From the NCBI RefSeq assembly GCF_030124175.1, contig NZ_JASKMT010000031.1, positions 1-60,373 of the forward strand: a DNA stretch of 60,373 nt. The letters run 5' to 3'. Made by a program: the position numbers and the translations under genes. Position 1 is the first letter of the stretch. The number at the start of each line of letters is the position of its first letter. This DNA comes from Streptomyces sp. 549 (lineage in GTDB: Bacteria; Actinomycetota; Actinomycetes; Streptomycetales; Streptomycetaceae). Shown one piece after another: positions 16,886-27,300 of the stretch. The notes beneath the pieces were generated by a model. That model was not told where the DNA came from. It searched no databases and worked only from the letters and a program-made list of their open reading frames with translations.

Positions 16886-19327
16886 TCAGGCGGCCAGTGG
16901 CAGGTCCGCCGGGGCCGAGGCCGGGGTGAGCGCCAGGTCGAGCACCGTGCGCACGTCCGAGACGGGGTGCACGGTCAGGTGCCTCAGCACCTCGGCGGGC
17001 ACGTCGTCCAGGTCGGGCTCGTTGCGCTTGGGGATGATGACGGTGGTGACACCGGCCCGGTGGGCGGCGAGCAGCTTCTGCTTCACGCCGCCGATCGGCA
17101 GCACCCGCCCGGTCAGGGACACCTCACCGGTCATCGCCACGTCGGGGCGGACCTGCCGTCCGCTGAGCAGCGACGCGAGTGCCGTCGTCATGGTGATGCC
17201 GGCGCTGGGGCCGTCCTTGGGCACGGCTCCCGCCGGGACGTGCAGGTGCACGCCGCGCTCCTTCAGGTCACCGACCGGGAGTTCCAGTTCGGCGCCGCGC
17301 GAGCGCAGGTAGGACAGCGCGATGTGGCCGGACTCCTTCATCACGTCGCCGAGTTGCCCGGTGAGAGTGAGCCCCGCGCCGCCGGTCTCGGGGTCGGCGA
17401 GTGAGGCCTCGATGTAGAGCACGTCGCCGCCGGCGCCGGTCACGGCGAGCCCGGTGGCCACACCCGGTACGGCGGTGCGGCGCTCGGCCGGGTCGTGGGC
17501 GGCCTCCGGCGTGTGGTGCGGCCGTCCCACCAGCTCCCGCAGGCCGTCCGCGTCGACCGTGAACGGGAGTTCCTGCCCACCGAGTTCGGTGCGGGCGACG
17601 ATCTTGCGAAGCAGTCGGGCGAGGGTGCGTTCCAGCGAGCGGACGCCGGCCTCGCGGGTGTACTCGCCGGCGAGCCTGCGCATCGCGCCCTCGGTGACGG
17701 TCACCTCGTCGGAGGTGAGCCCGGCTCGCTCCAACTGGCGCGGCAGCAGGTGGTCGCGGGCGATGGTGACCTTCTCGTCCTCGGTGTAGCCGTCGAGCCG
17801 CACGACGTCCATCCGGTCCAGCAGCGGCTGCGGAACGGTGTCCAGCACGTTGGCGGTGGCGAGGAACACGACGTCGCTGAGGTCGAGTTCGATCTCCAGG
17901 TAGTGGTCGCGGAAGGTGTGGTTCTGTGCCGGGTCGAGCACTTCGAGCAGCGCCGCGGCGGGGTCGCCGCGGAAGTCGGAGCCGACCTTGTCGATCTCGT
18001 CCAGCAGCACCACCGGGTTCATCGACCCGGCCTCCTTCACCGCCCGCACGATGCGGCCGGGCAGGGCGCCGACGTAGGTGCGGCGGTGTCCGCGGATCTC
18101 GGCCTCGTCGCGCACTCCGCCGAGGGCGACGCGCACGAACTCGCGGCCCATGGCCCGCGCGACGCTCTCCCCCAGGGACGTCTTGCCGACGCCGGGCGGG
18201 CCGACCAGCGCGAGCACCGCGCCGCCGTCCCGTCGTCCGGTGGCGGGTGCCGGGGCGGCGTCGGCGCCCCCGCTGGCGGGCGCCTGCGCGGTGCGGGCGG
18301 CGCGGCGCCTGCGGACGGCCAGGTACTCGGTGATGCGTTCCTTGACGTCGTCGAGTCCGGCGTGGTCCGCGTCGAGCACTGCCTTGGCGCCGGGCACGTC
18401 GTAGGCGTCCTCGGTCCGCACGTTCCACGGCAGTTCCAGCACGGTGTCCAGCCAGGTGCGGATCCAACCGCCTTCGGGGCTCTGGTCGGAGGAGCGCTCC
18501 AGCTTCTCGACCTCCTTGAGGGCGGCCTCGCGGACCTTGCCGGGCAGGTCGGCGGACTCCACGCGGGCCCGGTAGTCCTCGCCCTCGTCACCGGGGTCGC
18601 CGTTCAGCTCGGCCAGTTCCTTGCGCACGGCCTCCATCTGGCGGCGCAGCAGGAACTCGCGCTGCTGCTTGTCGACGCCGTCCTGCACGTCCTTGGCGAT
18701 GGACTCTGCGACCTCCTCCTCGGCGAGGTGCTCGCTGAGGAAGCGCACCGCCAGGCGCAGGCGGGCCACCGGGTCGGCGGTCTCCAGGAGTTCGACGCGC
18801 TGGGGCGTGGAGAGGAACGGGGAGTACCCGGCGTTGTCGGCGAGCGCGCCGACGCCCTCGATCTGCTGCACCCGGTCGACGACCTGCCAGGCACCGCGCT
18901 TGCGCAGCCAGCTGGTGGTCAGCGCCTTGTACTCCTTGGCGAGTTCGGCGACCGCTCCGGGCAGCGGCTCGGGCACCTGCTCGGTGACCTGGGTGCCCCG
19001 CACCCACAGCGCGGCGCCGGGGCCACCGGTGCCCGCGCCGATGCGGACCCGGCCGATGCCGCGGATCAGCGCGCCGGGATCGCCGTCGGCAAGCCGGCCC
19101 ACCTGCTCCACCCGGCCGAGCACCCCGGTGGCGGCGTAGGTGCCGTCGATCCTCGGCACGAGCAGTACCTGCGGCTTCTCCCCCTTCGCTGCGGCGGCCT
19201 GGGCCGCCTCCACGGCGGCCCGCACCTCGCTGTCCGACAGGTCCAGCGGCACGACCATGCCGGGCAGCACCACTTCGTTGTCAAGCGGCAGCACGGGCAG
19301 AGTGAGCGTGTCCTGCGACAAAGTCAT
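16886..19327 (-). CDS. lon: ATP-dependent protease Lon (La)
   Basis: This protein has 813 aa from the ATG at 19327 (GAGGGAG upstream). The domain order is: N-terminal substrate domain (TLPVLPLDNEVVLPGM), coiled helical domain, and AAA+ ATPase with Walker A GPPGVGKTSLG near residue 370. The Ser-Lys dyad protease domain carries the catalytic Ser in KDGPSAGITM and the Lys in GGVKQKLLAAHRAG. An Ala/Gly-rich insert of about 25 residues precedes the Walker A. It degrades unfolded and regulatory proteins in the cytoplasm. Two stress operators lie upstream. Longer in-frame extensions are antisense to the next gene and unlikely. Confidence 0.96.
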   Translation of the reverse strand: MTLSQDTLTLPVLPLDNEVVLPGMVVPLDLSDSEVRAAVEAAQAAAAKGEKPQVLLVPRIDGTYAATGVLGRVEQVGRLADGDPGALIRGIGRVRIGAGTGGPGAALWVRGTQVTEQVPEPLPGAVAELAKEYKALTTSWLRKRGAWQVVDRVQQIEGVGALADNAGYSPFLSTPQRVELLETADPVARLRLAVRFLSEHLAEEEVAESIAKDVQDGVDKQQREFLLRRQMEAVRKELAELNGDPGDEGEDYRARVESADLPGKVREAALKEVEKLERSSDQSPEGGWIRTWLDTVLELPWNVRTEDAYDVPGAKAVLDADHAGLDDVKERITEYLAVRRRRAARTAQAPASGGADAAPAPATGRRDGGAVLALVGPPGVGKTSLGESVARAMGREFVRVALGGVRDEAEIRGHRRTYVGALPGRIVRAVKEAGSMNPVVLLDEIDKVGSDFRGDPAAALLEVLDPAQNHTFRDHYLEIELDLSDVVFLATANVLDTVPQPLLDRMDVVRLDGYTEDEKVTIARDHLLPRQLERAGLTSDEVTVTEGAMRRLAGEYTREAGVRSLERTLARLLRKIVARTELGGQELPFTVDADGLRELVGRPHHTPEAAHDPAERRTAVPGVATGLAVTGAGGDVLYIEASLADPETGGAGLTLTGQLGDVMKESGHIALSYLRSRGAELELPVGDLKERGVHLHVPAGAVPKDGPSAGITMTTALASLLSGRQVRPDVAMTGEVSLTGRVLPIGGVKQKLLAAHRAGVTTVIIPKRNEPDLDDVPAEVLRHLTVHPVSDVRTVLDLALTPASAPADLPLAA

Positions 19328-19348
19328 GGTGTCTCCCTCGGCAATGAA

Positions 19349-19369
19349 CTTGAGCTGTATCGACTCAAT
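19349..19369 (-). promoter_or_regulatory. HAIR-like HspR operator of lon
   Basis: CTTGAGC-N7-ACTCAAT matches the HspR consensus CTTGAGT-N7-ACTCAAG at 12 of 14 positions and lies 22 bp before the lon start. Lon is a known HspR-repressed gene in Streptomyces, so heat-shock control is expected. Confidence 0.75.
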
Positions 19370-19405
19370 GCATGCAGCCGCGCTCTTGTTCCCCGCCCGG
19401 CCCGC

Positions 19406-19421
19406 GTTCGCTGTGAGCGAT
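19406..19421 (-). promoter_or_regulatory. ClgR-like box upstream of lon
   Basis: The sequence GTTCGCTGTGAGCGAT, read on the lon strand, fits the CGCY-N-A-N-R-GCG core of actinobacterial ClgR boxes. ClgR activates lon and clp genes. It lies about 80 bp before the lon start, a position suited to activation. Confidence 0.55.
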
Positions 19422-19540
19422 CCGTGAGCCGTCAGCCCGCCCCCGCAGGACGCACCCACTCCCCGGACCACCGGCATCGCTTGTTCGGGGCGACGCTTAT
19501 TCGGGCGACAGGGGCCACGGGCCGGCGACACCATGCCCCG

Positions 19541-20287
19541 ATGGACCGACGCAGACTCAGCGCTCTCGCGCACACCGGCCGCCCCATCGCCGCTCCGCTC
19601 GACGACGCCACAGTCAACGCCCTGCTGGCACGGGCTCTTCCCACCGGGTCTGGACGCCTCCTGGACCTGGGCTGCGGCGAAGCCGCCTGGCTCAGCCGGG
19701 CACTGGCCGGGCACCCCGACCTGCTCGCCGACGGCGTCGACAGCGACACCGGCACGATCGGGCGCGCCCGCGCCGCCGCGGAACGCGACGGCCTGACCGG
19801 ACGGCTGGCCCTGCACGCCGTCCCCGCCGCCGACTTCACCGCGCCGCACCGCTACGACCTGGTGCTCAGCATCGGCGCGAGCCACGCCTTCGGCGGACTG
19901 CTGCCCACCCTCGACGCGGCCCGCGCGCACCTGGCACCCGGCGGGCAGGTACTGGTCGGCGAGGGCTTCTGGGAGCGTCCGCCCGGCGAGAACACCCTGC
20001 GCGGCGGCTTCACCGCAGACGAGTTCGCCTCCCTCGCCGACACTGTTGACGCCGTCTCCGCGTCCGGCTGGACGCCGGTGCACGGCCACGTCAGCACCCC
20101 CGCGGAGTGGGACGCCTACGAGTGGCACTGGGTCGGCACGCTCGCGGCCTGGGCCCTTGACCACCCCGGCGACCCCGACAGCGCCGCCGCCGCACGGTTC
20201 GCCCGCACCCACCGGGACACCTGGCTGCACGGATACCGTGGCGAACTCGGCTTCACCACCCTGCTCCTGCGCCCGACCCCGGGGTGA
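19541..20287 (+). CDS. SAM-dependent methyltransferase
   Basis: This 248-aa class I methyltransferase has motif I LLDLGCGEAAW near residue 45, an acidic residue after strand 2 (ADGVDSD), motif II YDLVLSIGASHAF, and post-II LAPGGQVLVGEGFW. The substrate is unknown. It is divergent from lon with 213 bp between, and its 3' end converges on the rhomboid-like gene. A short overlapping frame (20284-20451) follows its stop. Confidence 0.88.
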   Translation: MDRRRLSALAHTGRPIAAPLDDATVNALLARALPTGSGRLLDLGCGEAAWLSRALAGHPDLLADGVDSDTGTIGRARAAAERDGLTGRLALHAVPAADFTAPHRYDLVLSIGASHAFGGLLPTLDAARAHLAPGGQVLVGEGFWERPPGENTLRGGFTADEFASLADTVDAVSASGWTPVHGHVSTPAEWDAYEWHWVGTLAAWALDHPGDPDSAAAARFARTHRDTWLHGYRGELGFTTLLLRPTPG

Positions 20288-20411
20288 GGGCAGGAGCGGC
20301 GGCGCTGCTCGGTACCCGCCTGAGCTGGTTGCCGGCAGTGGTGTGGCTGGGCGCCGCCGGTGCGCTCGGCGCTGTGCACACCGGGCCGGTCCAGGCGGCG
20401 GCGCGTGTGCT

Positions 20412-21191
20412 CTACGCGCGCCGGGGCGCGGCCGAGCCGCGCTGCTGGTAGCGGCGCAGCAGCGGCCAGAGCGCGATGCCGATGAGCAGGGCGAGGAAGT
20501 GTCCCCAGTTGGTCAGCGGGTCGGTGAGCGAGACGAGGTCGGAGACGACCATCGTGCCCACGCCGGCCAGCAGCACCCAGCGCAGCCACACCACGCGCAG
20601 CACCCCGGCCAGCGCTCCGGTGCAGGCCAGCACGCCGTAGCTGATGCCGTAGTCGAAGCGGGTCAGCGAGGACTCCGGCAGGTGGTCGAGCGCCACCGCG
20701 ACCGCCACGGTCAGCTGCGTGGCGAGGGTGGCCAGCACGTGGCCCACGGCGAACACCGCCGCCGTGCGCCAGCCGCCGACGCGCCGCTCCAGGGCGGTGA
20801 GCACGAGTACGAAGCCGATGGTGAAGGGCGACAGCAGCGGGCCGGAGTGGAACAGCGCGCTGGCGACGAGCACGAACAGCGGCTCGTTCTTCAGGTTCTC
20901 CACGTCGGCGCTGGACCCGGCGAGCAGCCGCGTCACCGCCGAGGGGTCGGCGAACTCCACCAGCAGCGTCGTCGCGATGAGCAGCAGGCCGAAGCAGAAG
21001 GTGAACGGGGTTCCGAAGGGGGTGGGCAGCAGGCGCAGGGCCTGGCGGTGAGGTGCGACGGGAACGTGCTCCGGTTGAGAGGGCCGGGAGAGGGCGGGTT
21101 GATCGGGCCGGGAGGGGGCGGGTTGATCGGGCACGGCGGCGCCGGTCGTCCGGCGGTCCGTCGGTCGTTCCGACCGTGCCCACGTGCGCAT
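20412..21191 (-). CDS. Rhomboid-like membrane protein
   Basis: The ATG at 21191 has AAGGAG in front, giving 259 aa. After a Pro-rich cytosolic N-terminus with repeated PDQPA/SRP units, about six membrane helices follow (TFCFGLLLIATTLLVEF, LFVLVASALFHS, FTIGFVLVLTALE, WRTAAVFAVGHVLATLATQL, CTGALAGVLRVVWL and GHFLALLIGIALWPLL). The layout resembles actinobacterial rhomboid-like proteins, but the catalytic GxS is not evident, so protease activity is doubtful. Location is the cytoplasmic membrane. Confidence 0.75.
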   Translation of the reverse strand: MRTWARSERPTDRRTTGAAVPDQPAPSRPDQPALSRPSQPEHVPVAPHRQALRLLPTPFGTPFTFCFGLLLIATTLLVEFADPSAVTRLLAGSSADVENLKNEPLFVLVASALFHSGPLLSPFTIGFVLVLTALERRVGGWRTAAVFAVGHVLATLATQLTVAVAVALDHLPESSLTRFDYGISYGVLACTGALAGVLRVVWLRWVLLAGVGTMVVSDLVSLTDPLTNWGHFLALLIGIALWPLLRRYQQRGSAAPRRA

Positions 21192-21353
21192 GCCCGGCTC
21201 CTTCTGAGTGGGGCTCCGGCCGTCCGACGCGTACGGGGCCGTGCCCTGTCCTGCGGCCGAGTGTGCAGGTGCGGTGCACGTTCGCACACCTGGCCTTCGT
21301 CAATGTCAGTCGTTGAGGGCCCGACTGTCAACCGGATGGGTGAGGATGTCGGC

Positions 21354-22040
21354 ATGCGCCACTCGTACGAAGTCGACGACGCACCGCAGGTGCTTGACCG
21401 CCGGGACGGGCCGTGGGGTGAAGTGGTGCTTCGCCGCCACGGCCGGCTGCTGCAGATCATCTCCAACGGGTGCTTCCTGATGGACACCTCCGACGGCCGC
21501 TCGGAGCGGCTGCTGATGCGGCACGCGCTGGCGGCCCTGGACGGTCGGGAGCGGCCGTCGGTGCTCATCGGCGGGCTGGGCGTGGGGTTCTCCCTCGCCG
21601 AGGCGGCCGACGAGCCGCGGTGGGGGCGGATCACGGTCGTCGAGCGGGAGCGGGCGGTCATCGACTGGCACCGGGCGGGCCCGCTGGCGGAGATCTCCCG
21701 GGCCGCGCTGGCCGACCCGCGCACCGAGATCGTGCACGCCGACCTCGTCGCGCACGTCCTCGACGGCGACGGCCGCTACGACGCGTTGTGCCTGGACGTC
21801 GACAACGGTCCTGACTGGACGGTCACCGACGGCAACCGGTCGCTGTACTCGCCGGACGGTCTGGCGGCGTGCGCGGCGCGGCTGCGGCCCGGCGGGGTGC
21901 TGGCGGTCTGGTCGGCCCGGCCGTCGCCGAAGTTCGAGGACAGGCTGCGGCTCGGCGGGTTCCGGGCGGTGACGACCGCGGAGGTCGCCGTGGCCCGCGG
22001 CGCCCCCGACGTGGTGCACCTGGCCGTCCGGCCCGAGTGA
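21354..22040 (+). CDS. Spermidine-synthase-like protein
   Basis: This protein has 228 aa, with start at the ATG at 21354 preceded by GAGG at spacing eight. The ATG at 21336 is also possible. The fold is that of polyamine aminopropyltransferase-like enzymes: RHGRLLQIISNGCFLMDTSDGRSERLLMRHAL, then VLIGGLGVGFSLAEA as the nucleotide loop and YDALCLDVDNGPDW. Many short actinobacterial members lack proven spermidine synthase activity, so the reaction is uncertain. No polyamine genes are nearby. Confidence 0.7.
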   Translation: MRHSYEVDDAPQVLDRRDGPWGEVVLRRHGRLLQIISNGCFLMDTSDGRSERLLMRHALAALDGRERPSVLIGGLGVGFSLAEAADEPRWGRITVVERERAVIDWHRAGPLAEISRAALADPRTEIVHADLVAHVLDGDGRYDALCLDVDNGPDWTVTDGNRSLYSPDGLAACAARLRPGGVLAVWSARPSPKFEDRLRLGGFRAVTTAEVAVARGAPDVVHLAVRPE

Positions 22041-22227
22041 CCCCCGGCCCGAGTGACACCTCCAGCCCGGGGGCGCATGCGGCCCGCCACGGGGGCGGCC
22101 CCCGCCGGCCCCCGGTCCGGTTCCGCGGTGACCGGCGCGGTTCCGCGGCGGCCGGCATAGCCGCCGCGTGTGTCGGCGCTCTACGCTGCTGATCAGTCAT
22201 CTGGCGTGGGACGGGCAGGGCGGACGT

Positions 22228-22989
22228 ATGGAGCAGAGGGACGCGGCGCAGCAGCAGGGCGCGCCGGCAGCGACGACACCGGGCGCACAGCGACGGGTGC
22301 TGGTCGTGGAGGACGACACGACGATCGTCGACGCGCTGGCGGCGCGGCTGCGCGCGGAGGGCTTCCTGGTGGAGACCGCCGGGGACGGGCCGACCGCGGT
22401 GGAGACGGCCGAGGTGTGGCAGCCGGACCTGCTCGTGCTGGACGTGATGCTGCCGGGCTTCGACGGTCTGGAGGTGTGCCGCCGGGTGCAGGCACGCCGG
22501 CCGGTGCCGGTGCTGATGCTGACCGCCAGGGACGACGAGACGGACATGCTGGTGGGGCTCGGCGTGGGCGCCGACGACTACATCACGAAGCCGTTCTCCA
22601 TGCGTGAGGTGGTGGCCCGGGTGCACGTGCTGTTGCGGCGGGTGGAGCGTGCGGCGCAGGCGGCCGTGTCCCCGCAGTCGGGCATCCTGCGCTTCGGCGA
22701 GCTGGAGATCGACCACGCGCAGCGGCGGGTGCGGGTCTCGGGGCAGGACGTGCACCTGACGCCGACCGAGTTCGACCTGCTGGTGTGCCTGGCGCACTCG
22801 CCGCGTGCGGTGCTGTCCCGGGAGCAGTTGCTGGCGGAGGTCTGGGACTGGGCCGACGCCTCGGGGACCCGGACCGTGGACAGCCACATCAAGGCGCTGC
22901 GCCGCAAGATCGGCGCCGAGCGGATCAGGACCGTGCACGGCGTGGGGTACGCGTTGGAGACGCCCGCGCCGGCGACCGACGGCGGGTGA
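22228..22989 (+). CDS. OmpR-family response regulator
   Basis: This 253-aa protein has a receiver domain at residues 23-140 with acidic pocket E28-D29-D30 and phospho-acceptor D72 (LVLDVMLPG). The KPF motif lies in ADDYITKPFSMRE, followed by an OmpR winged helix (LTPTEFDLLVCLAHSPRAVLSREQLL...VDSHIKALRRKIG). Start is the ATG at 22228. Its stop overlaps the GTG of the kinase gene (GTGA), so the pair is coupled. The stimulus and regulon are unknown. Confidence 0.93.
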   Translation: MEQRDAAQQQGAPAATTPGAQRRVLVVEDDTTIVDALAARLRAEGFLVETAGDGPTAVETAEVWQPDLLVLDVMLPGFDGLEVCRRVQARRPVPVLMLTARDDETDMLVGLGVGADDYITKPFSMREVVARVHVLLRRVERAAQAAVSPQSGILRFGELEIDHAQRRVRVSGQDVHLTPTEFDLLVCLAHSPRAVLSREQLLAEVWDWADASGTRTVDSHIKALRRKIGAERIRTVHGVGYALETPAPATDGG

Positions 22990-24086
22990 GGGCGCTGGAC
23001 GCGGGACGCGCCGGGCCCATCCGGCCGTCGTGGCGGGCCCGCCTGTGGTCGTGGCTGCGGCCGGTCGACCCGTACCGCTCGGTGAAGGCGGCGCTGGGCG
23101 CACTGGTGATCGCCTCGGTGGCGATCACCACCTTTCTGATCTTCGTGGCGTTCCATTCGGCGATCGAGCTGCGGGTGATCGCGGTGTTCGCGGTGATCGC
23201 CTCGCTACTCGTCGCGCAGTTCGTGGCGCACGGGCTGGTGGCGCCGCTGGACGAGCTGACGGACGCGGCACGCGGCATGGCCGGCGGCGACTACTCGCGG
23301 CGGGTGCGCTTCGACCGGCGGGACGAGCTGGGCCAGCTGGGGACGACGTTCAACCGGATGGCGGCGGACCTGGAGTCGGTCGATCGGCACCGCAAGGAGC
23401 TGGTCGCCAACGTCTCCCACGAGCTGCGCACCCCCATCGCCGGCCTGCGGGCGGTGTTGGAGAACGTAGTGGACGGCGTGTCCGATCCCGACCCGGAGAC
23501 GATGCGCACCGCCCTGCGGCAGACCGAGCGGCTCTCCGGGCTGGTGACGCATCTGCTGGACCTGTCACGGCTGGACCACGGGGTGGTGCCGCTGCGGGCC
23601 CGCCGGTTCGAGGTGTGGCCGTACCTGGCGAACGTGCTCAAGGAGGCCAACATGAGCAAGGGCCCCGGACACAGCCGTACCGATGTGCATCTGCACCTGG
23701 ACGTGTCGCCGCCGGAGCTGGTGGCGCACGCCGACGTGGAGCGGCTGCACCAGGTGGTGGCGAACCTGATCGACAACGCGGTGAAGCACAGCCCGCCGCA
23801 CGGCCGGGTGACGGTCCGGGCCCGGCCCGGCGAGCAGCCGCAGTCGCTGGAACTGGAGGTGCACGACGAGGGCCCCGGCATACCGCAGGGTGACCGTGAC
23901 CGGGTCTTCGAGCGGTTCAGCCGGGTCTCCGGTGCGGACTCCGCACAGGACGGCGGCACGGGTCTCGGGCTGGCGATCGCGAGCTGGGCGGTCGACCTGC
24001 ACGGGGGGCGCATCGTGGTGGCGGAGTCCACTCGCGGGTGCCGTATGCGTGTCACTCTCCCGGGTCCGGGCAAGACGGGTGATTGA
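22986..24086 (+). CDS. Sensor histidine kinase, partner of the regulator
   Basis: This 366-aa protein has two close membrane segments (AALGALVIASVAITTFLIFVA and LRVIAVFAVIASLLVAQFVA) with almost no extracytoplasmic loop. It then has a HAMP domain, HisKA with ELVANVSHELRTP, and an HATPase with NLIDNAVKHSPPHG, DEGPGIP and GTGLGLAIASWAV. The tiny outer loop suggests sensing within the membrane or through a partner. It sits immediately upstream of kgd, a conserved Streptomyces arrangement, but a regulatory link is unproven. Confidence 0.93.
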   Translation: MRALDAGRAGPIRPSWRARLWSWLRPVDPYRSVKAALGALVIASVAITTFLIFVAFHSAIELRVIAVFAVIASLLVAQFVAHGLVAPLDELTDAARGMAGGDYSRRVRFDRRDELGQLGTTFNRMAADLESVDRHRKELVANVSHELRTPIAGLRAVLENVVDGVSDPDPETMRTALRQTERLSGLVTHLLDLSRLDHGVVPLRARRFEVWPYLANVLKEANMSKGPGHSRTDVHLHLDVSPPELVAHADVERLHQVVANLIDNAVKHSPPHGRVTVRARPGEQPQSLELEVHDEGPGIPQGDRDRVFERFSRVSGADSAQDGGTGLGLAIASWAVDLHGGRIVVAESTRGCRMRVTLPGPGKTGD

Positions 24087-24366
24087 CGTAGGCTCGTTGC
24101 GCACGCCACCGGTCCGCCGGGTGACCTCCCGGTGAACCGCGGACGGCTGCGGCAGTAGGCCGCCGCAGCCGCGACGTCGTGTACCCCGCCATGTCCAGAT
24201 GACTCGGAACCTCGTTTGTTTCCCGTCTGTGTGAGCGCACAAACACACCCGTGAATGTGACTTGCGCGACGAGAAGCGGGTGCGGACTGCACCGAAGGCC
24301 CTCGGGGGCGTAGCCTTGATTCCCGCTGTCCACCACGATGTGAAGCGGAAGAGGGCGGTTGCCGCC

Positions 24367-27300
24367 GTGTCGTCTCAGTCCCCGAATACCTCGAGCATCT
24401 CGACCGACCAGGACGGCCAAGGGAAGAATCCCGTGGCCGGCTTCGGTCCCAACGAGTGGCTCGTCGACGAGATCTACCAGCAGTACCTCCAGGACCCGAA
24501 CTCGGTAGACCGGGCCTGGTGGGACTTCTTCGCCGACTACAAGCCCGGGAAGACGACGAGCGCCGCGCCGCCGAAGCCCGCCGCTGAGTCGCCGGCCGGA
24601 CCGGAGCAGGCCGAGAAGCCCGCCGGGACCCCGGTGCAGCCGAAGGCCGCAGCGCCCGAGGCCGCCCCGCAGGCCCAGCCGAAGGTCACCCCTGCGGCGG
24701 CTCCGGCGAAGGCGCCCAAGGCGGAGCAGAAGGAGCAGCCGAAGGCGGCTCCCAAGCCCGCCGCGAGCCGGAGCGAGGAGCCTGCCGAGAAGCAGGACGG
24801 CCCCGAGTACGTGACGCTGCGCGGCCCGTCCGCGGCGGTCGTCAAGAACATGAACGCCTCGCTGGAACTGCCGACCGCCACGTCGGTCCGTGCCGTGCCG
24901 GTGAAGCTGCTGTTCGACAACCGCATCGTCATCAACAACCACCTCAAGCGGGCCCGGGGCGGCAAGGTCTCCTTCACGCACCTCATCGGCTACGCGATGG
25001 TGCAGGCGCTCAAGGCCATGCCCTCGATGAACCACTCGTTCACCGAGAAGGACGGCAAGCCGACGCTGGTCAAGCCCGACCACGTCAACCTGGGCCTCGC
25101 CATCGACCTGGTGAAGTCCAACGGCGACCGCCAGCTGGTCGTCGCGGCCATCAAGAAGGCCGAGGAACTCACGTTCTTCGAGTTCTGGCAGGCCTACGAG
25201 GACATCGTGCGCCGCGCCCGCAACGGCAAGCTGACGATGGACGACTTCACCGGCGTCACCGCGTCGCTGACCAACCCCGGCGGTATCGGCACCGTGCACT
25301 CGGTGCCGCGGCTGATGCCCGGTCAGGGCCTCATCGTCGGTGTCGGTGCCATGGAGTACCCGGCGGAGTTCCAGGGCACCTCGCAGGACGCCCTGAACAA
25401 GCTCGGCGTCTCGAAGATCATGACGCTCACCAGCACCTACGACCACCGGGTCATCCAGGGTGCGGCGTCCGGCGAGTTCCTGCGCCAGATGCACCAGCTG
25501 ATGCTGGGTGAGAACAACTTCTACGACGACGTCTTCGAAGCGCTGCGCATCCCGTACGAGCCGGTGCGCTGGAACCGGGACATCGACGTCAGCCACGACG
25601 ACGAGGTCACCAAGGCCGCCCGGGTCTTCGACCTGATCCACTCCTACCGGGTCCGCGGCCACGTCATGGCCGACACCGACCCGCTGGAGTACAAGCAGCG
25701 CAAGCACCCCGACCTGGACATCGCCTCGCACGGCCTCACCCTGTGGGACCTGGAGCGGGAGTTCGCGGTCGGCGGCTTCGCCGGCAAGTCCATGCTCAAG
25801 CTGCGCGACATCCTCGGCGTGCTGCGCGACTCGTACTGCCGCACCACCGGCATCGAGTACATGCACATCCAGGACCCCAAGCAGCGCCGCTGGATCCAGG
25901 ACCGGGTCGAGCGCCCGCACTCCAAGCCGGAGCGCGAGGAGCAGCTGCGCATCCTGCGCCGCGTCAACGCCGCCGAGGCGTTCGAGATCTTCCTGCAGAC
26001 GAAGTACGTCGGCCAGAAGCGCTTCTCGCTGGAGGGCGGCGAGTCCGTCATCCCGCTGCTGGACGCGGTGCTGGACTCCGCGGCCGAGTCGCGGCTGGAC
26101 GAGGTCGTCATCGGCATGGCCCACCGGGGCCGGCTGAACGTGCTGGCGAACATCGTCGGCAAGTCCTACGCGCAGATCTTCCGCGAGTTCGAGGGCAACC
26201 TCGACCCGAAGTCGATGCACGGCTCCGGCGACGTGAAGTACCACCTGGGCGCCGAGGGCACGTTCACGGGTCTGGACGGCGAGCAGGTCAAGGTCTCGCT
26301 CACCGCCAACCCCTCGCACCTGGAGGCCGTCGACCCGGTCGTCGAGGGTGTGGCGCGCGCCAAGCAGGACATCATCGGCAAGGGCGGCACCGACTTCACC
26401 GTGCTGCCCGTGCAGCTCCACGGTGACGCGGCCTTCGCCGGGCAGGGCGTCGTCGCGGAGACGCTCAACATGTCGCAGCTGCGCGGCTACCGCACCGGCG
26501 GCACCGTGCACATCGTCATCAACAACCAGGTCGGGTTCACCGCGGCGCCCGAGTCGGCGCGCTCGTCGATGTACTCCACCGACGTGGCACGGATGATCGA
26601 GGCACCGATCTTCCACGTGAACGGCGACGACCCCGAGGCCGTCGTGCGGGTGGCGCGGCTCGCCTTCGAGTACCGCCAGGCGTTCAACAAGGACGTGGTC
26701 ATCGACCTCATCTGCTACCGCCGCCGCGGTCACAACGAGGGTGACAACCCGCACTTCACGCAGCCGCTGATGTACAACCTGATCGACAAGAAGCGCTCGG
26801 TGCGCAAGCTGTACACCGAGTCGCTGATCGGCCGGGGCGACATCACCATGGAGGAGGCGGAGCAGGCGCTCCAGGACTTCCAGGGGCAGCTGGAGAAGGT
26901 CTTCACCGAGGTCCGCGAGGCCACGGTGGAGCAGACCCCGGTCGAGATGCCGCCGCCCACCGCGGAGTTCCCGGTGGCCGTGGAGACGGCCGTCAGCACC
27001 GAGGTGATCAAGCGGATCGCCGAGTCGCAGGTCAACATCCCCGACCGCGTCGCAGTGCACCCGCGGCTGATGCCGCAGCTCCAGCGCCGCATGGCGATGG
27101 TCGAGGACGGCACCATCGACTGGGGCATGGGCGAGACGCTGGCCATCGGTTCGCTGCTGATGGAGGGCACCCCGGTGCGCCTCGCCGGCCAGGACTCGCG
27201 GCGCGGCACGTTCGGCCAGCGGCACGCGGTGCTGCTGGACCAGAACACCGGTGACGACTACACGCCCCTGCTGTACCTCTCCGACGACCAGGCCCGCTAC

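Noticed and set aside
17495..19540. Upstream extension of the methyltransferase frame opposite lon
   Set aside because: The methyltransferase domain starts only at 19,541; the rest is antisense to lon.
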